A DNA stretch of 10,409 nt from Candidatus Saccharimonadia bacterium. GTDB taxonomy: Bacteria; Patescibacteriota; Saccharimonadia; Saccharimonadales; SZUA-47. The notes under the pieces were generated by a model. The model did not search any database, had not been told where the DNA came from, and was given only the letters and a program-made list of their open reading frames with translations. How positions within the stretch are numbered: position 1 is the stretch's first letter; each line of letters starts with the position of its first letter. Positions 1 to 5,827 of this stretch are shown here, one piece after another. The stretch is from positions 1-10,409 of the forward strand of contig CALLJT010000041.1 of assembly GCA_938050265.1 (NCBI GenBank), read 5' to 3'. The position numbers were made by a program, and so were the translations under genes.

Positions 1-22
1 GTTTATTCACCCCTGTTAAATG

Positions 23-52
23 TGTGGATAAGCTGTGTGGACAAGTGGATAA
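23..52. other. DnaA-box cluster, probable oriC
   Basis: Three 9-mers in the same orientation resemble the DnaA box read as TGTGGATAA (reverse complement of TTATCCACA): a perfect copy at 23-31, TGTGGACAA at 36-44 (one mismatch) and AGTGGATAA at 44-52 (one mismatch). The following bases, about 54-100, are AT-rich and could serve as an unwinding element. A DnaA-box cluster directly before rpmH is the classical bacterial origin position. dnaA itself is not in the window, so it would lie off the left edge. Orientation and spacing are read directly; origin function is inferred. Confidence 0.7.
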
Positions 53-128
53 GTATATTTTTGCAGTAATTTGTATGTATCGCGAAAAAGCAGCGTAGTT
101 TCGTCCCATGAGACAACACAGGGGCTGA

Positions 129-138
129 CCTGTACAGG
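129..138. repeat. 10-bp palindrome in the origin region
   Basis: CCTGTACAGG is a perfect palindrome. Its right half is part of ACAGGGG (134-140), which also occurs at 118-124 and inverted (CCCCTGT) at 10-16, so a 7-mer recurs three times in the first 140 bases. It may be an origin-binding or regulator site. No known recognition sequence was matched. Confidence 0.3.
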
Positions 139-225
139 GGAGTATGCTTACTCGAATATAATCTTTTTTAGCTCAACAATCCATCGGCTCAAAAAGACAT
201 GTTTTGTTTCGGGTCGCTCTATCTG

Positions 226-254
226 TTGCTATTAGTGCTGGAAAGTGATAGAAT
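226..254 (+). promoter_or_regulatory. Promoter of rpmH, extended -10, probably leaderless
   Basis: A -35-like TTGCTA (226-231) and a TAGAAT -10 (249-254) are 17 bases apart, and TG at 246-247 gives an extended -10. Only seven bases separate the -10 from the rpmH ATG at 262, so transcription should start at or one base before the A of the start codon. No Shine-Dalgarno sequence lies in front of the ATG, which agrees with a leaderless message. A separate TATAAT at 157-162 has no convincing -35. Confidence 0.6.
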
Positions 255-261
255 TTGTCAA

Positions 262-399
262 ATGCCAAAGAGAACATACCAACCAAAGAAACGCCATCGT
301 TCACGTGTGCACGGTTTTTTTAAGCGCATGTCTTCTAAGTCTGGGCGCAGAGTGATGAAGAGTCGTCGCCAAAAAGGCCGAGCACGCCTCACTCACTAA
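262..399 (+). CDS. rpmH: Ribosomal protein bL34
   Basis: This is the 45-residue large-subunit protein L34, which sits on 23S rRNA. The N-terminus MPKRTYQPKKRHRSRVHGF is the family signature (usual form KRTYQPSxRKRxRxHGF), followed by a basic helix with R-x-x-MKSRRQKGRARL. Length is normal for the family (about 44-46). The ATG at 262 is chosen because it gives the canonical N-terminus; an upstream in-frame ATG at 199 would add 21 hydrophobic residues unlike any L34. It is the first gene of the rpmH-rnpA-yidC-jag cluster next to the DnaA boxes. The promoter position suggests a leaderless mRNA. Confidence 0.95.
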   Translation: MPKRTYQPKKRHRSRVHGFFKRMSSKSGRRVMKSRRQKGRARLTH

Positions 400-421
400 T
401 CAACAACTAGTGTTAGTATCT

Positions 422-437
422 GTCCACAGATGTGGAC
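422..437. repeat. 7-bp inverted repeat between rpmH and rnpA
   Basis: GTCCACA and TGTGGAC are perfect inverted arms with a 2-base spacer (GA). The left part, CTGTCCACA at 420-428, matches seven of nine bases of the DnaA box TTATCCACA, so it could be a weak DnaA site near the origin or an operator. It ends 13 bases before the rnpA ATG and could also form a small RNA hairpin affecting rnpA translation. Confidence 0.4.
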
Positions 438-450
438 GTAGCGAGTGTAC

Positions 451-777
451 ATGGTCCCGAAACCGAACAGATTTCATGGTCGTAGCGCAGTGTCCCAAAT
501 GAAGGGTCGCTCGAAGCATGGCCAGATGATGTCGGTTAAATCTTCCCCGGTGCGTAGTGGGTCGCCCCCGCGTATTGCTGTGGTGGTGAGCAAGAAAATC
601 GACAACAGAGCAGTTGTGCGCAACCGGATACGCCGCCGTATTTTTGAAGCTATCCGTACTGGAGGCCACACGAGCGGTGCAGATACTCCGAAAGATATCG
701 TAGTGTATGCAAAATCCGCACGCCTCGCCGTGGCGCCGTACGCCGAGATCAGCGCAGAAGTCACCTCGCTTCTGTAG
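451..777 (+). CDS. rnpA: Ribonuclease P protein component
   Basis: This is the protein subunit of RNase P, which helps the catalytic RNA bind the 5' leader of pre-tRNA. The 108-residue product starts MVPKPNRF, matching the usual MLPKxxRL opening. It has the strand IAVVVSKKID (about 42-51) and the signature VVRNRIRRRI (R57-N58-R59 and following), where the RNR helix contacts RNase P RNA. The central segment, about residues 15-40, is poorly conserved. The ATG at 451 is chosen because it yields the canonical N-terminus; a GTG at 445 is also in frame. It follows rpmH by 51 bases, the classical pairing. No strong Shine-Dalgarno is visible; the inverted repeat at 422-437 lies just upstream. Confidence 0.9.
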   Translation: MVPKPNRFHGRSAVSQMKGRSKHGQMMSVKSSPVRSGSPPRIAVVVSKKIDNRAVVRNRIRRRIFEAIRTGGHTSGADTPKDIVVYAKSARLAVAPYAEISAEVTSLL

Positions 778-883
778 CTCTGTGGTGTGTCTAGTTTGAA
801 CTGGCGCGTCGTTTCATTTTCGCCTAGGTGCTCCTGCTGACTCGGGACGGTCTACAAGCCCCTCAGGAACTACCCTGATGCCC

Positions 884-1017
884 CAGTGGCCACTCTTGTC
901 TCGGACTACGAACTTTCCATGAAACTTTCGAATGACCGTTTGCTGTACCCCGAGGCCTATCGGTTTCTAGGTAGTTAGTTTCATGGAAAATTGCAGTCCA
1001 GCCCGAGTGGGCGGCTG
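884..1017 (+). ncRNA. Candidate structured RNA: long rod from nested inverted repeats
   Basis: The 310-base gap between rnpA and yidC (778-1087) holds no credible gene but four collinear, nested complementary pairs: 890-895 with 1005-1010, 903-907 with 995-999, a perfect 13-bp pair 914-926 with 977-989 (TTTCCATGAAACT and its complement), and 934-938 with 961-965. Bases 884-886 can also pair with 1015-1017. Together they make an imperfect rod of about 130 nt with small internal loops and a roughly 22-base apical loop. A separate small hairpin precedes it (863-867 with 874-878). No poly-T tract follows, so it is not a plain terminator. A rod with bulges recalls 6S RNA, but no conserved 6S motif was recognised; a yidC leader or a DNA element remain possible. 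The strand is assumed from its neighbours. Confidence 0.45.
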
Positions 1018-1029
1018 TATCTCTTGTCG

Positions 1030-1038
1030 TGCTATAGT
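1030..1038 (+). promoter_or_regulatory. Extended -10 promoter before yidC
   Basis: TGCTATAGT is a TGn-extended -10 (TATAGT at 1033-1038). No good -35 lies 16-18 bases upstream, as is usual for extended -10 promoters. Transcription would start near 1045, giving a leader of about 43 bases. The AAGGAG Shine-Dalgarno at 1067-1072 is 15 bases from the ATG at 1088, which is unusually far; no closer in-frame start exists because TAG at 1073-1075 closes the frame. A promoter just after the structured element implies that yidC-jag can be expressed apart from rpmH-rnpA. Confidence 0.4.
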
Positions 1039-1087
1039 TATATGCATAGGATTTTCGATTGATAATAAGGAGTAGGACACAGAGCCC

Positions 1088-2050
1088 ATGTTTACGACAC
1101 TTATAGTGCAACCAATATTCAACGTGCTTGTAGCGATTTATGCGCTCATCCCTGGCAATAACTTCGGTGTTGCCATCATATTGTTCACGGTGCTTGCGCG
1201 GTTCGCGTTGTATCCACTACTTAAAAAACAACTCCGCAACACAAAAGCCATGCGAGAACTGCAGCCGGAGCTGAAAAAAATCAAAAAAGCGGCAAAAGGC
1301 AACAAGCAGCAAGAATCTCTGCTTATGATGGAGCTCTACAAAGAAAAAGAGATTCGACCACTGTCACAGATTGGACTGATGATTGTGCAGTTGGTGGTGT
1401 TTTTGGCGCTTTTCTCTGGCCTTAATCGGATTGTGAATAACCCAAACGAGATTATATCGTTTGCGTATGAGCCGGTTCGTAACCTCTCACATATGAAAGA
1501 CCTCGCGTCAGACATCTCGCTTTTCGACAATACACTTCTCGGTGCGATAGACCTGAAGAGGCCGGCATTTTCTGGAGACAGCGGTCTGTACATACCAGCG
1601 TTCTTGATGGTGCTTGGGAGTGCGGTGGTTGCGTTTTTCCAGATACGACAAACCATGCCAAAAGACCGTGACGCAAAAACTCTTAAAGAAATCCTGAAAA
1701 GTTCAAGTAACGGCGGCAAAGAGCCTGACGCGAGTGAAATAAACGCCGCTATGGCCCGCAACATGGCGTACTTCATGCCTGGTATGATTTTTGTTCTGAC
1801 GGTCGGCTTTCCAGCGGCGCTCGCACTCTACTGGTTTGTTGGCGGCTTAATCGCCTATTCACAGCAGACAAAACTGCTTCAGTCGGACGAGTACGCACTG
1901 CAGGAAGCAGCGAGTGCGGTTGTCGTGTCGAAAAAACCACTTAAGAAGCCAGTTAAAAAAGCGGCATCTACAACAAAAACTACGACAACAAAAAAGAAAC
2001 AAACCAAAAGAAAAGGGGCAGCGAAAAAGACTAAAAAAAGGAGCGTCTAG
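1088..2050 (+). CDS. yidC: Membrane protein insertase YidC/Oxa1
   Basis: This 320-residue insertase places proteins into the cytoplasmic membrane with or without SecYEG. Five hydrophobic segments fit the Oxa1 fold (about 5-22, 26-45, 93-112, 167-187, 226-259). R38 in LARFALYPL matches the conserved groove arginine of Gram-positive-type YidC, and the cytoplasmic coil KAMRELQPELKKIKK follows. There is no long periplasmic P1 domain, and no lipobox cysteine near the N-terminus, unlike B. subtilis SpoIIIJ. The last 40 or so residues are very rich in Lys and Thr, the kind of basic tail that binds ribosomes in Oxa1 and some YidC2 proteins. It stops directly against the jag start, so the two are co-expressed. 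The usual yidD is absent upstream. Confidence 0.95.
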   Translation: MFTTLIVQPIFNVLVAIYALIPGNNFGVAIILFTVLARFALYPLLKKQLRNTKAMRELQPELKKIKKAAKGNKQQESLLMMELYKEKEIRPLSQIGLMIVQLVVFLALFSGLNRIVNNPNEIISFAYEPVRNLSHMKDLASDISLFDNTLLGAIDLKRPAFSGDSGLYIPAFLMVLGSAVVAFFQIRQTMPKDRDAKTLKEILKSSSNGGKEPDASEINAAMARNMAYFMPGMIFVLTVGFPAALALYWFVGGLIAYSQQTKLLQSDEYALQEAASAVVVSKKPLKKPVKKAASTTKTTTTKKKQTKRKGAAKKTKKRSV

Positions 2051-2581
2051 ATGGAAGAGTCAATTTTATACGCAAAGAAGTATATCGAAGATTTACTGTC
2101 GTTTTTTGGCCTTAACGTAGATGTGTACGCTACGAGCGAGGACGGCGAAGTCGTCGAACTACATGTGCCAAGTACTCATATGAACGGATTCCTGATAGGA
2201 AACCGAGGTGACACGATGCGGTCGCTGCAATACCTCGTGAGTATGGCTCTGCGAACACACGGGCTTGAGCCCTCTCGTGTAAATGTTGATATCGCTGATT
2301 ATAAAAAACAGCGAGCGCATCGCTTAGAGCAGCGAGCACAGGCCTGGATTGCTGAGGTCAAAACAACCGCTACACCAAAGCACTTACAGCCTATGAACCC
2401 GGCTGACAGGCGCACGATCCATAAGCTCGCATCTGAGAGTGACGTGGACACCGCATCTGAGGGCGAAGGTCGTGATCGCCACATTGTGCTGCTGCCAAAG
2501 CCTGGAGCAACACCGGCGTCGTCCGTCGAACCAGAAGTCGTCCACCCTGAACCCGGCACCGAACCAGATACTATGCTGTAG
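2051..2581 (+). CDS. khpB: KH-R3H RNA-binding protein, Jag/KhpB type
   Basis: This 176-residue protein probably binds single-stranded RNA; KhpB/EloR homologues affect cell elongation and division. The KH domain (about 30-85) carries the GxxG loop as G50-N-R-G53 in LIGNRGDTMRSLQYLVSMAL. The R3H domain (about 88-150) has R120-x3-H124 in MNPADRRTIH, followed by the family's EGEGRDRHIVLLP-type strand. The N-terminal Jag_N domain of the Firmicutes protein is missing. The last 25 residues are acidic and proline-rich and look disordered. The start is firm: ATG follows the yidC stop with no gap and has AGGAG at 2039-2043, seven bases upstream, embedded in the end of yidC. yidC-jag translational coupling is typical. 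Confidence 0.9.
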   Translation: MEESILYAKKYIEDLLSFFGLNVDVYATSEDGEVVELHVPSTHMNGFLIGNRGDTMRSLQYLVSMALRTHGLEPSRVNVDIADYKKQRAHRLEQRAQAWIAEVKTTATPKHLQPMNPADRRTIHKLASESDVDTASEGEGRDRHIVLLPKPGATPASSVEPEVVHPEPGTEPDTML

Positions 2582-2582
2582 G

Positions 2583-3683
2583 CTACTTTAGTGTGTCGTT
2601 GAAAAGCTCGATGTGTTTACGGGCGAACGTGTCCCAGGAAAACCGCCGTGTGTTTTTGTGTCCTTTTTGGATGAGTGTGTTCCTGAGGACGTCGTCGGAT
2701 ATAACTTCGTCGATTTTTGCAGCCATGTCGTGTATGTCCGTTGGGTCAAACTCATGTGCTGCATCGCCGTGAACTTCGGGCAGACAGCTTGCGTTGCTGC
2801 TAACGACCGGACAGCCGTGAGCCATTGCTTCGAGGCCAGGTAGTCCGAAGCCTTCGCTTAAGCTCGCGAACACATAGGCCCGCGCATTCTGGTAGTACCA
2901 AGCTACTTCAGCATCAGGTATGAAATCGAGGAATAGGACGCCGTCCTGTAGGTCATGTTCATGGGCCCATTGCTCGAGTGCTTGCTTGTATTTTTCTTTT
3001 TTACCGACTAAAACGAGCGTGAGTTTTGGATGTTGCTGGCGAAGCAGGTGGTATGCACTAATGAGATTATCAAGGTTTTTATGAGGGAACGAGCTTCCGA
3101 CGTACATAATGAACTCTTTCGGTCGTCGTTTGGGGGCTGCCACGTGTGACGAGTCTGGAGTGTCGCAGGCTTGCCATATCACGGTTGTTTTGCGGTTGGT
3201 AACTAAGTGGAACTTATTGACATCATCAGCGACAAACTGGGTTGGCGTGACGATTTGTCGGGCTCGCTTGTGCGCATCCCAGAGAAGTAGCCTGTAGCCC
3301 CACATGCGAATGGCGTGGAGCCACCCAGGGAGCCTGCCGGGGCGGGCATATGTCAGCATACCGAGGTCGTGTGTGAGGGTTATGAACGGGCCTCTGTATA
3401 GGAGGGGTTGCTGCGGTGTGAGTGTAAAGTATACGAGATCCGGCTTCAGTGAGCGTATGTGCCAGCTATAGTGGAGTTGATTGAGTATGTTGAAACTAAA
3501 AATTGGAACACGTGTATGTACGGCCATAAAATTATTCGCTGAGGGCTGCCAGGCATCATCGGATTTGAGTATGACCGTGTAGCGATTCTTGTGGTCTAAC
3601 TTCTGCAAACGGTCAAGCAGGCGGTCGACCGGCCTCCCGGTGCTCGCTGGCCTAATCCTGGCATCGATAACGATATGCTTCAT
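2583..3683 (-). CDS. GT4-family glycosyltransferase
   Basis: This is a GT-B fold, retaining glycosyltransferase that would move a sugar from a nucleotide donor to a cell-surface glycan or lipid on the cytoplasmic side. The product is 366 residues from the ATG at 3683, beginning MKHIVIDARI as GT4 enzymes commonly do. The C-terminal donor domain has IMYVGSSFPHKNLDNLISAY and the E-x7-E motif EGFGLPGLE (E277, E285). An in-frame ATG at 3764 would add 27 residues with no family likeness and would cover the palindrome and the -35 of the divergent promoter, so the shorter start is preferred. A -10-like TATACT (3698-3693 on this strand) lies nine bases before the ATG, so this message too could be nearly leaderless. 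The stop is one base from the jag stop. Acceptor and donor cannot be read from sequence. Confidence 0.85.
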   Translation of the reverse strand: MKHIVIDARIRPASTGRPVDRLLDRLQKLDHKNRYTVILKSDDAWQPSANNFMAVHTRVPIFSFNILNQLHYSWHIRSLKPDLVYFTLTPQQPLLYRGPFITLTHDLGMLTYARPGRLPGWLHAIRMWGYRLLLWDAHKRARQIVTPTQFVADDVNKFHLVTNRKTTVIWQACDTPDSSHVAAPKRRPKEFIMYVGSSFPHKNLDNLISAYHLLRQQHPKLTLVLVGKKEKYKQALEQWAHEHDLQDGVLFLDFIPDAEVAWYYQNARAYVFASLSEGFGLPGLEAMAHGCPVVSSNASCLPEVHGDAAHEFDPTDIHDMAAKIDEVISDDVLRNTLIQKGHKNTRRFSWDTFARKHIELFNDTLK

Positions 3684-3742
3684 ATACGCGTCAGTATACG
3701 CTAGGAGCTGCTCTAAAACACCTGCTGATGACAAGTCATATG

Positions 3743-3756
3743 TAATTACGTAATTA
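3743..3756. promoter_or_regulatory. 14-bp perfect palindrome, candidate operator
   Basis: TAATTACGTAATTA is a perfect palindrome that ends one base before the -35 of the AbrB-glmS operon promoter, in the region between two divergent genes. AbrB/MazE-type dimers often bind AT-rich palindromes in their own promoters, so this is a candidate autoregulation site for the small protein encoded 37 bases downstream. The symmetry is seen directly; the binding partner is inferred. Confidence 0.5.
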
Positions 3757-3757
3757 A

Positions 3758-3786
3758 TTGACATACTGTTCGTAAGGGGTTATGCT
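3758..3786 (+). promoter_or_regulatory. Near-consensus promoter of the AbrB-glmS operon
   Basis: A perfect -35 TTGACA (3758-3763), a 17-base spacer and a -10 TATGCT (3781-3786) form the best sigma70-type promoter in the window. Six bases separate the -10 from the ATG at 3793, so the expected start of transcription is the A of that codon and the mRNA would be leaderless. The palindrome at 3743-3756 abuts the -35. Confidence 0.7.
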
Positions 3787-3792
3787 TGTGGA

Positions 3793-3966
3793 ATGGCCCG
3801 CCCAGAAAATCATCGGTCGTCGAAGCGCACGCTTTCGATGGCTGGCAAGAAATCATATGCAGTGACCTTGCCAGTTGCCGAGATTAGGCGTTTGGGCTGG
3901 ACGAAAGGCGACGGACTGCTTGTGCGCCGCTTTAAAGATCGTCTAATTATTGAAAAAGAAGACTAG
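3793..3966 (+). CDS. Small AbrB/MazE-type DNA-binding protein
   Basis: This 57-residue protein is predicted to be a swapped-hairpin AbrB-superfamily transcription factor (AbrB, MazE and SpoVT type) that binds DNA as a dimer. Residues about 18-56 fit the domain: KKSYAVTLPVAEIRRLGW, then TKGDGLLVRRF and RLIIEKED, matching the family pattern of a Lys/Ser strand, vtLPkelre-LGw, kkGD-v-v and a closing strand. Residues 1-16 are basic and outside the domain. The ATG at 3793 is at the predicted transcription start; a second in-frame ATG at 3838 would give the bare domain. No toxin gene adjoins, so a toxin-antitoxin antitoxin role is unlikely. Heading the glmS operon beside a palindrome, it looks like a local, probably autogenous, regulator. 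The family is fairly sure; the target is inferred. Confidence 0.75.
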   Translation: MARPENHRSSKRTLSMAGKKSYAVTLPVAEIRRLGWTKGDGLLVRRFKDRLIIEKED

Positions 3967-4002
3967 CTAAAGCCGCTTAAGGTAGCAACAGAGGAGATTC
4001 GT

Positions 4003-5820
4003 ATGTGTGGAATTGTAGGATATGCAGGGACGAAGGGCGCAAAAGACGTGATCTACAGCGGCCTTAAGCAACTTGAGTATAGAGGGTATGACTCTGCCGG
4101 CGTGCTGGTAGTGGAGGACGGCAAGATCCACATCGACAAAGAGGTCGGAACTGTTAATAAAGTCGATATTACCTCTCTGCCTGGAACATCGGGGCTCGGC
4201 ATTGGGCATACGCGGTGGGCAACGCACGGTGGCGTGACGAAGGACAACGCACATCCGCATACATATGGCAACGTAAGTTTGGTCCACAACGGCATTATCG
4301 AAAACTATGAAGATCTAAAAAACAGATACGAACTAACAACAGTCAGTGAAACAGACAGTGAAGTGCTGGCTGGAGTCATAGACTATAAAATGACCACCGA
4401 CAACTACAGCCTCAGAGAGGCAACGGTTCGTGCACTCAGTGAATGTCAAGGGACATATGGTGTGCTCGCAGTGGCGCCCGCCAAAGAGCCAGGGACGCTC
4501 GTGGCAGCCCGCTCGGGCAGCCCGATCGTGATTGGTGTAGGAGCAGACAAAGAGTACATAATTGCGAGTGATCCCAGCGCCATACTGACCACCAACAAGA
4601 TGGTGTTTTTGTCCGACGGCGAGATAGCTGAGTTTAAAAACGGCACGATGCAGGTGTATGATTTTGCGAGCAAACCAAAAGATATTACTGAGGAAACCGT
4701 TGAAACCGAAAAAAGCTCCGACGACCTCAAGGGCTTCGACACCTACATGCACAAAGAGATATTTGAACAGCCAGACACGCTGAAGGAAACTATGCGCGGT
4801 CGTATACTAAGCGAAGGCAAATTCAATCTGGGTGGACCTAATTTGACGAACGAGCAGATCAAGAGCCTAAAGAGCATATTCATTATCGGGTGTGGTACGG
4901 CTTTTTATGCTGGCCAATCGGTCAAATATGCGCTCGAAGAGCTCCTCGATATACCGGTAGTCGTTGAGTACGCCAGCGAGTTTCGCTACCGCCACGCAGC
5001 ACTTGAGGCAGACAACTCTGTCGCGATATTCATGAGTCAGTCAGGCGAAACAGCCGATACGCTAGCAGCCGAGAGCGAGGCGAGACGGAGGGGTATGCCT
5101 ACGATGGGCATTGTCAACAGTGTGGGCTCCACGCTGGCCAGAAGCGTCAGCCATGGTGGCATCTATTTGCACGCCGGGATCGAGAAATCAGTCGCCAGTA
5201 CAAAAGCATACAGCTCTATGGTTGTAGCACTCCTCATGTTTGGCGGATTTTTGGCAGAAAAGCGTGGACTACCTCTCTCGGATGTTCGACAGCTTGGTAC
5301 TGACCTGCTGGACACGCCGCGAGAGATAGCATCTATGCTGGAGTCGTTTGAAGACATTATGACAGTAGCGAGCGAAGTATCCGGTTTTTCAAACTGCTTT
5401 GTGCTTGGTCGCGACACGCTGTATCCGGTCGCACTCGAAGGCGCACTCAAAATAACAGAAGTGTCCTACATGCATGCACAGGCACTGCCAACGGGCGAAA
5501 TGAAGCATGGACCAATCGCACTCATCGACGAGAACCATTTGAGTATCGTACTTATGCCAGAGGACAAGCTCATGTACGAAAAGACTTGTAGTGGTATACA
5601 AGAAATCAGGGCAAGAAACGGCAAAGTACTGACCGTTGGCAGTCGTCCAGCAAAAGGCGGCTTGAGTGATTGGCATATTCCGACGCCTATGACCGGAAAA
5701 AATATCTCAGGCCTCGTGATTAACTGTGCACTGCAGCAGCTTGCGTATGGCATCGCTAATTCACTTGGTCGCAACATTGATCGTCCACGTAACCTCGCCA
5801 AATCAGTGACGGTGGAGTAG
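4003..5820 (+). CDS. glmS: Glutamine-fructose-6-phosphate aminotransferase (isomerizing)
   Basis: GlmS makes glucosamine-6-phosphate from fructose-6-phosphate and glutamine, the entry step to UDP-GlcNAc and peptidoglycan. The 605-residue length is normal. The N-terminal glutaminase has the MCGIVGYAG opening with nucleophile Cys2, HTRWATHGG (69-77) and HNGIIENY (95-102). Two SIS domains follow: the first with C297-G-T and SQSGETADT (345-353), the second with TGEMKHGP (497-504). The end, PRNLAKSVTVE, carries the conserved late lysine (K600). AGGAG at 3992-3996, six bases before the ATG, fixes the start. It lies 36 bases after the AbrB-type gene and 7 bases before galU. The short leader leaves no room for a glmS ribozyme, so control is likely transcriptional or through the YvcK-family protein of the same operon. 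Confidence 0.97.
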   Translation: MCGIVGYAGTKGAKDVIYSGLKQLEYRGYDSAGVLVVEDGKIHIDKEVGTVNKVDITSLPGTSGLGIGHTRWATHGGVTKDNAHPHTYGNVSLVHNGIIENYEDLKNRYELTTVSETDSEVLAGVIDYKMTTDNYSLREATVRALSECQGTYGVLAVAPAKEPGTLVAARSGSPIVIGVGADKEYIIASDPSAILTTNKMVFLSDGEIAEFKNGTMQVYDFASKPKDITEETVETEKSSDDLKGFDTYMHKEIFEQPDTLKETMRGRILSEGKFNLGGPNLTNEQIKSLKSIFIIGCGTAFYAGQSVKYALEELLDIPVVVEYASEFRYRHAALEADNSVAIFMSQSGETADTLAAESEARRRGMPTMGIVNSVGSTLARSVSHGGIYLHAGIEKSVASTKAYSSMVVALLMFGGFLAEKRGLPLSDVRQLGTDLLDTPREIASMLESFEDIMTVASEVSGFSNCFVLGRDTLYPVALEGALKITEVSYMHAQALPTGEMKHGPIALIDENHLSIVLMPEDKLMYEKTCSGIQEIRARNGKVLTVGSRPAKGGLSDWHIPTPMTGKNISGLVINCALQQLAYGIANSLGRNIDRPRNLAKSVTVE

Positions 5821-5827
5821 CCAAGCG

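Noticed and set aside
157..162. Perfect TATAAT as a second promoter upstream of rpmH
   Set aside because: No -35 or TG extension is found at proper spacing on either strand; it may simply belong to the AT-rich origin.
199..261. In-frame upstream extension of rpmH from ATG 199
   Set aside because: It adds 21 residues absent from L34 proteins, and the promoter at 226-254 lies inside it.
914..989. MITE-like element with 13-bp terminal inverted repeats
   Set aside because: No target-site duplication flanks it, no second copy is in the window, and the arms extend into further nested pairing outside and inside, which fits an RNA rod better.
977..992. parS-like site near the origin
   Set aside because: The arm matches only about 10 of 16 bases of the parS consensus TGTTTCACGTGAAACA and lacks its central CACGTG.
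863..1111. 82-codon open frame on the - strand in the rnpA-yidC gap
   Set aside because: The product has no recognisable motif, the frame overlaps the yidC start, and the region is better explained by nested inverted repeats.
1914..2120. Basic 68-codon frame over the yidC-jag junction
   Set aside because: It is a shadow of the Lys-rich yidC tail in another frame and overlaps both real genes.
3684..3764. 27-residue N-terminal extension of the first glycosyltransferase
   Set aside because: It has no GT4 likeness, whereas MKHIVIDAR at 3683 is a typical start; the extension covers the palindrome and touches the -35 of the divergent promoter.
3793..3966. Antitoxin of a toxin-antitoxin pair
   Set aside because: No toxin gene lies next to it; the following gene is glmS and the other neighbour is a glycosyltransferase.
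3967..4002. glmS ribozyme or riboswitch in front of glmS
   Set aside because: Only 36 bases separate the preceding gene from glmS, far too few for the ribozyme.
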